In this document: piece by piece, positions 7,667-10,462 of the stretch | Layout: each line of letters opens with the position of its first letter | Position numbering within the stretch: the first letter of the stretch is position 1 | DNA from: Pseudomonadota bacterium | GTDB taxonomy: Bacteria; Pseudomonadota; Alphaproteobacteria; Rhizobiales; Kaistiaceae | DNA: 10,462 nucleotides | Direction of reading: 5' to 3' | NCBI GenBank assembly: GCA_023391905.1 | Contig: JAEWAD010000081.1 | Span: forward strand, 1 to 10,462 | Notes under the pieces: generated by a model | What the model was told of the DNA's origin: nothing | Seen by the model: only the letters and a program-made list of their open reading frames with translations | Database searches by the model: none | Translations under genes and position numbers: made by a program

Positions 7667-7697
7667 AGCCATGAGCGGGGAGCAGCCATGAGCGGGG
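7667..7697 (+). repeat. 17-base-period tandem duplication over the ATPase start
   Basis: The 14 bases AGCCATGAGCGGGG occur at 7667-7680 and again at 7684-7697, separated by AGC. Each copy carries the same ATGAGCGGGG (Met-Ser-Gly). The period of 17 is not a multiple of three, so the two ATGs are in different frames. Confidence 0.8.
7671..7691 (+). CDS. Six-codon leader ORF overlapping the ATPase start
   Basis: The first ATG of the duplicated block (7671) has a good Shine-Dalgarno, AAGGAG at 7660-7665. It opens a frame of only six codons, Met-Ser-Gly-Glu-Gln-Pro, and its TGA (7689-7691) overlaps the ATPase ATG (7688-7690) as ATGA. This could feed ribosomes to the ATPase by translational coupling, or may be a harmless by-product of the duplication. 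Whether it is translated is unknown. Confidence 0.35.
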   Translation: MSGEQP

Positions 7698-9205
7698 CGG
7701 AAGCGCCAATTCTGCAATGTAGCGGCATCGTCAAGACGTTCGGCGGAGTCCGGGCGCTGCGCGGCGTCGATTTCGCCATCCGCCGCGGCGGCGTGCACGG
7801 TCTGGTCGGCGAGAACGGCGCCGGCAAGAGCACGCTGACGCGCATCATCGCCGGCATCCATCGCCAGGACGAAGGCACGATCCGCCTCGACGGCGAGGAG
7901 CTGCGCCTCGCCAATGCCAATGACGCGCTCGACCGGCGCATCGTCACCATCCATCAAGACATCAACCTGATCCCGTCGCTGTCCGTGATGGACAACATCC
8001 TGCTCAACAACGAGCTGACCCGGGGCGGGCTGCTGCGTCGCAGGGACGGCCGCAAGCGCGTCGCCGACCTGCTCGCCAAATACCATCTCGACGTCTCGCC
8101 GGACGCGCTGGTGCAGACGCTGCCGAACGACGCCCGCAAGATGATCCAGATCATCAAGGCGGTGAACCGCGACGCGCGCATCCTGATCATGGACGAGCCG
8201 ACCTCGTCGCTGAACCAGACCGAAGTGCGGGTCGTCCTCGACATGATCCGCTCGCTGGCCGCGCAGGGCGTCGGCATCGTCTTCATCTCGCACTACATGT
8301 CCGAGATCTTCCAGGTCTGCGACGACATCACCGTGCTCCGCGACGGCCAGAACGCCGCCCATCTGCCGCGCGAGACGACGACGCTCGACGTGGTCGTCGG
8401 TGCGATGCTGGGGTCGGAGGCCGCCGCCGCCAAGGCGACGGGCCGACACGAGCGGCGCGAGATCGCCGACGATCCGCTCTTCGAGGTGGAGGGCCTGTCG
8501 GCGCCCGGCAAGCTGCGCGATGTCGGCTTCACGCTCCGCAAGGGCGAAGTTCTCGGCGTCACCGGCCTGACCGGCTCGGGCGCCAGTGACCTCGCCAAGG
8601 CCATCTTCGGCTCGACCGATATTCGCCGCGACGGCGGCCGCTTCCGCCTGGAGGGTCGCGAGGTCCGTCTCGACAACCCGCACCAGTCGCTGTCGCATCG
8701 CGTCGCGCTCCTGACCAGCGACCGGTTGCGCGAGGGCGTGCTGCCCGACTTCTCGCTGATCGACAACATGACGCTGCCGATCCTCGACCGCTTCTCCGGC
8801 GGATCGGGTTTCCTGGACGAGACGCGCCGCCGCGAGGTGACCGAGGCCGGCATCCGCCGCCTGAACGTCCGCACCTCGGGCCCGAACGCGCTGATCCGCC
8901 AGCTCTCCGGCGGCAACCAGCAGAAGGTGCTGATGGCGCGCTGGCTCGAGACCGGGCCGAAGGTCCTGATCCTCGACGAGCCGACGATCGGCATCGACCT
9001 CGGCGCCAAGGCGGAGATCAAGGCGATCATCCGCGATCTGACCGCGCAGGGCGTCGGCGTCATCCTCGTCACCACCGAGATCGATGAGATCGTCGACATG
9101 TGCGACCGCGTCCTCATCCTCTACCGGGGCGCGCTGATCCGCGAATACGCCGGAACCGACATCAACCGAGAGGCTGTTCTGGCGGCCTCGATCAGCGGGA
9201 GCTGA
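7688..9205 (+). CDS. Sugar ABC transporter ATP-binding protein, RbsA-like tandem ATPase
   Basis: The product is a 505-residue cytoplasmic protein with two fused ABC ATPase domains that powers the importer. Domain 1 (about 7-240) has Walker A GENGAGKST (41-49, K47), Q90, Walker B ILIMDE (165-170) and switch H202, but its signature is LPNDA (145-149) rather than LSGGQ. Domain 2 (about 263-500) has a degenerate Walker A, GLTGSGAS (293-300), without the lysine, a good signature LSGGNQQ (406-412), Walker B LILDE (427-431), and T463/E464 where the switch His would be. One composite ATP site is therefore complete and the other degenerate, as is common in the RbsA/MglA class. The ATG at 7688 is preferred over that at 7671, which meets a stop after six codons; GGAG lies 5 bases before it. 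The permease start follows the stop by 5 bases. Confidence 0.95.
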   Translation: MSGAEAPILQCSGIVKTFGGVRALRGVDFAIRRGGVHGLVGENGAGKSTLTRIIAGIHRQDEGTIRLDGEELRLANANDALDRRIVTIHQDINLIPSLSVMDNILLNNELTRGGLLRRRDGRKRVADLLAKYHLDVSPDALVQTLPNDARKMIQIIKAVNRDARILIMDEPTSSLNQTEVRVVLDMIRSLAAQGVGIVFISHYMSEIFQVCDDITVLRDGQNAAHLPRETTTLDVVVGAMLGSEAAAAKATGRHERREIADDPLFEVEGLSAPGKLRDVGFTLRKGEVLGVTGLTGSGASDLAKAIFGSTDIRRDGGRFRLEGREVRLDNPHQSLSHRVALLTSDRLREGVLPDFSLIDNMTLPILDRFSGGSGFLDETRRREVTEAGIRRLNVRTSGPNALIRQLSGGNQQKVLMARWLETGPKVLILDEPTIGIDLGAKAEIKAIIRDLTAQGVGVILVTTEIDEIVDMCDRVLILYRGALIREYAGTDINREAVLAASISGS

Positions 9206-9210
9206 AATCC

Positions 9211-10239
9211 ATGACCGACGCTGTCGCCAAGCCCGTCCCGGGCCAGGGCAACATGATGGACACGCTCCGGCGGTCCTACGGCCTGATCCAGTCGCTCGCC
9301 GTTCTGGCGCTGCTGGTGATCGTGCTGTCCTATCTTTCGCCGCGCTTCATGACGTGGATCAACATCAGCAACCTGATGGCGCAGATGTCGGTGATCCTGA
9401 TCGTCGCCGCCGGCATGACGGTGGTGATGATCGCCGGCGAGCTCGACATCTCCGTCGGCGCCGTCGTGGCGCTGACCTCGACCACCGCCGCCTACCTGAT
9501 GGTGAACTACGGCATCACCGCCGGCCTCGTCGCCGGCATCCTGATCGGCCCGGCATTCGGCATCCTGAACGGCTTCATCGTCACGCAGTTCAAGATACCC
9601 TCCTTCATCGTCACGCTCGGCACGTCGATGATGGCGCGAAGCCTCGCCTTCGTCGTCACCGGCGGCATGGTGATCGCCGGCGTCCCGGCCGAGTTCAAGA
9701 TCATCGGCCAGGGCAAGCTGCTCGACGTGCTCGGCTTCACCGAGACGGGCGCCTTCGAATACCTGAACATCCCGCTGCCCTTCCTGATCGCCATCCTCGT
9801 CTATGCGCTGGTCTGGGTGCTTTTGACCCGCACCGCCTTCGGCAAGAAGGTCTATGCCGTCGGCGCCAACAGCACGGTCGCGATGCTGTCGGGCATCCGC
9901 GTCGCCCGGGTGAAAATCGCCTGCATGATGATCGTCGGCCTGACGGCGTCGCTGGCGGGCCTGCTGCTGCTCTCCCGCGTCGGCGCCAGCCAGGCGGATT
10001 CCGGCCGCGGCCTCGAATTCGAGGTCATTGCCGCCGTCGTCATCGGCGGCACCAGCCTCTATGGCGGCCAGGGCAACGTGCTCCGGACCATCATCGGCGT
10101 CGTCATCATCGTCCTGATCCGCAACTTCCTGAACCTCTCGCGGATCGACATCTTCTGGCAGGACTTCGCCACCGGCGTGATCATCATCACCGCCGTGCTG
10201 CTCGACGCCCTGCAGAAGTACATCGCGTCGCGGAGGTGA
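9211..10239 (+). CDS. Sugar ABC transporter permease, RbsC-like
   Basis: The product is a 342-residue inner-membrane permease of the branched-chain amino acid/ribose class (BPD_transp_2), presumably acting as a homodimer with the RbsA-like ATPase. About eight to ten hydrophobic segments are present, from residue 25 to 333. Family blocks seen are AGELDISVGAVVALTS (75-90), the MIAGELDISVG type found in RbsC, then GFIVTQFKIPSFIVTLGTSM (121-140), VYAVGANSTVAMLSGI (214-229) and EVIAAVVIGGTSLYGGQGNV (271-290). The start at 9211 is chosen because it follows the ATPase stop by 5 bases and has GGGAG (9197-9201) upstream; an upstream in-frame start would overlap the ATPase by about 100 bases. The C-terminus ends in ASRR, and its last codons form the Shine-Dalgarno of the next gene. 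Confidence 0.95.
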   Translation: MTDAVAKPVPGQGNMMDTLRRSYGLIQSLAVLALLVIVLSYLSPRFMTWINISNLMAQMSVILIVAAGMTVVMIAGELDISVGAVVALTSTTAAYLMVNYGITAGLVAGILIGPAFGILNGFIVTQFKIPSFIVTLGTSMMARSLAFVVTGGMVIAGVPAEFKIIGQGKLLDVLGFTETGAFEYLNIPLPFLIAILVYALVWVLLTRTAFGKKVYAVGANSTVAMLSGIRVARVKIACMMIVGLTASLAGLLLLSRVGASQADSGRGLEFEVIAAVVIGGTSLYGGQGNVLRTIIGVVIIVLIRNFLNLSRIDIFWQDFATGVIIITAVLLDALQKYIASRR

Positions 10240-10241
10240 GC

Positions 10242-10462
10242 ATGGGCGCCATCGACACCACCGATGACGCGGCTTTCGTCGTCGCCCTGATCGACACGAT
10301 GATCCCCGGCGACGCCGATTTCCCGAGCGCCTCGGAAGCGGACATCGCGGCGCTCGTCGCGTCGCGCGCCGCCGAGATGCACGGGCCGGCCTTCCTCGCC
10401 GGCCTGCGCCGGGCGCTCGACCGCGACGGCGCTCCCTTCGCCGCCGCCGAGGAGGCGGAGCG
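10242..10462 (+). CDS. Gluconate 2-dehydrogenase subunit 3-like protein, 5' part only
   Basis: Seventy-three codons are visible before the right edge. The sequence MGAIDTTDDAAFVVALIDTM, then IPGDADFPSASEADI and a region rich in Ala and Arg, resembles the small subunit (subunit 3) of gluconate 2-dehydrogenase-like and other GMC-type membrane dehydrogenases, where L-x-D-T-x-I-P-G-D near the N-terminus is common. No signal peptide is seen at the start. GGAGGT at 10232-10237 lies 4 bases before the ATG at 10242, and the permease stop is 2 bases upstream, so translation is very likely coupled to the transporter. If the call is right, a GMC-family flavoprotein dehydrogenase should follow just to the right. 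Less likely, it is an unrelated hypothetical protein. Confidence 0.55.
   Translation, partial: MGAIDTTDDAAFVVALIDTMIPGDADFPSASEADIAALVASRAAEMHGPAFLAGLRRALDRDGAPFAAAEEAE

Noticed and set aside
6403..7950. Long minus-strand open frame of 515 codons opposite the binding-protein gene
   Set aside because: It lies antisense to the binding protein and the start of the ATPase, crosses gene boundaries, and its product has no domain and a biased composition.
7586..8698. Minus-strand open frame of 370 codons opposite the ATPase
   Set aside because: It is the antisense shadow of an ATPase with all motifs in place.

Overview
The window is about 10.5 kb of G+C-rich DNA (roughly two thirds G+C by eye) with dense, short-spaced genes and strong third-position G/C bias. 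The gene families, and an intergenic repeat whose minus strand reads as the familiar spurious peptide MPAKAGIH, suggest an alphaproteobacterium, most likely of the Hyphomicrobiales (Rhizobiales). The genus cannot be fixed from the sequence. No rRNA, tRNA, CRISPR array, insertion sequence or prophage gene was seen. Most of the window is ordinary chromosome, and I found no convincing undescribed multi-gene system.

Left part (1-4832). On the minus strand are peptide chain release factor 3 (prfC, running off the left edge by a few residues) and, just upstream, a small DUF423 membrane protein. Divergent from these is an NAD-dependent epimerase/dehydratase of the extended SDR family. Its predicted promoter carries a perfect 16-bp palindrome of LacI-family operator type over the -10 box. 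The epimerase converges on a minus-strand pair: an Ogt-type O6-methylguanine-DNA methyltransferase preceded by a voltage-gated-type potassium channel with a C-terminal zinc ribbon. A dispersed-type repeat with two hairpins fills the gap between the convergent genes.

Middle (4833-6624). A YjaB-like GNAT acetyltransferase (plus) converges on a GntR/FCD regulator (minus). The regulator is divergent from the transport operon, and the 378-bp region between them holds a 13-bp inverted repeat that could be its operator.

Right part (6625-10462). A sugar-type ABC importer operon runs to the right edge: periplasmic binding protein, RbsA-like double ATPase, RbsC-like permease, then the start of a small protein resembling gluconate 2-dehydrogenase subunit 3. 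The likely logic is that the FCD regulator senses a small acid or sugar-derived ligand and controls uptake, followed by oxidation by a membrane or periplasmic dehydrogenase encoded further right. The imported substrate is unknown. Between the binding-protein and ATPase genes lie a strong hairpin without a T-run and a short tandem duplication. The duplication creates a six-codon ORF whose stop overlaps the ATPase start.
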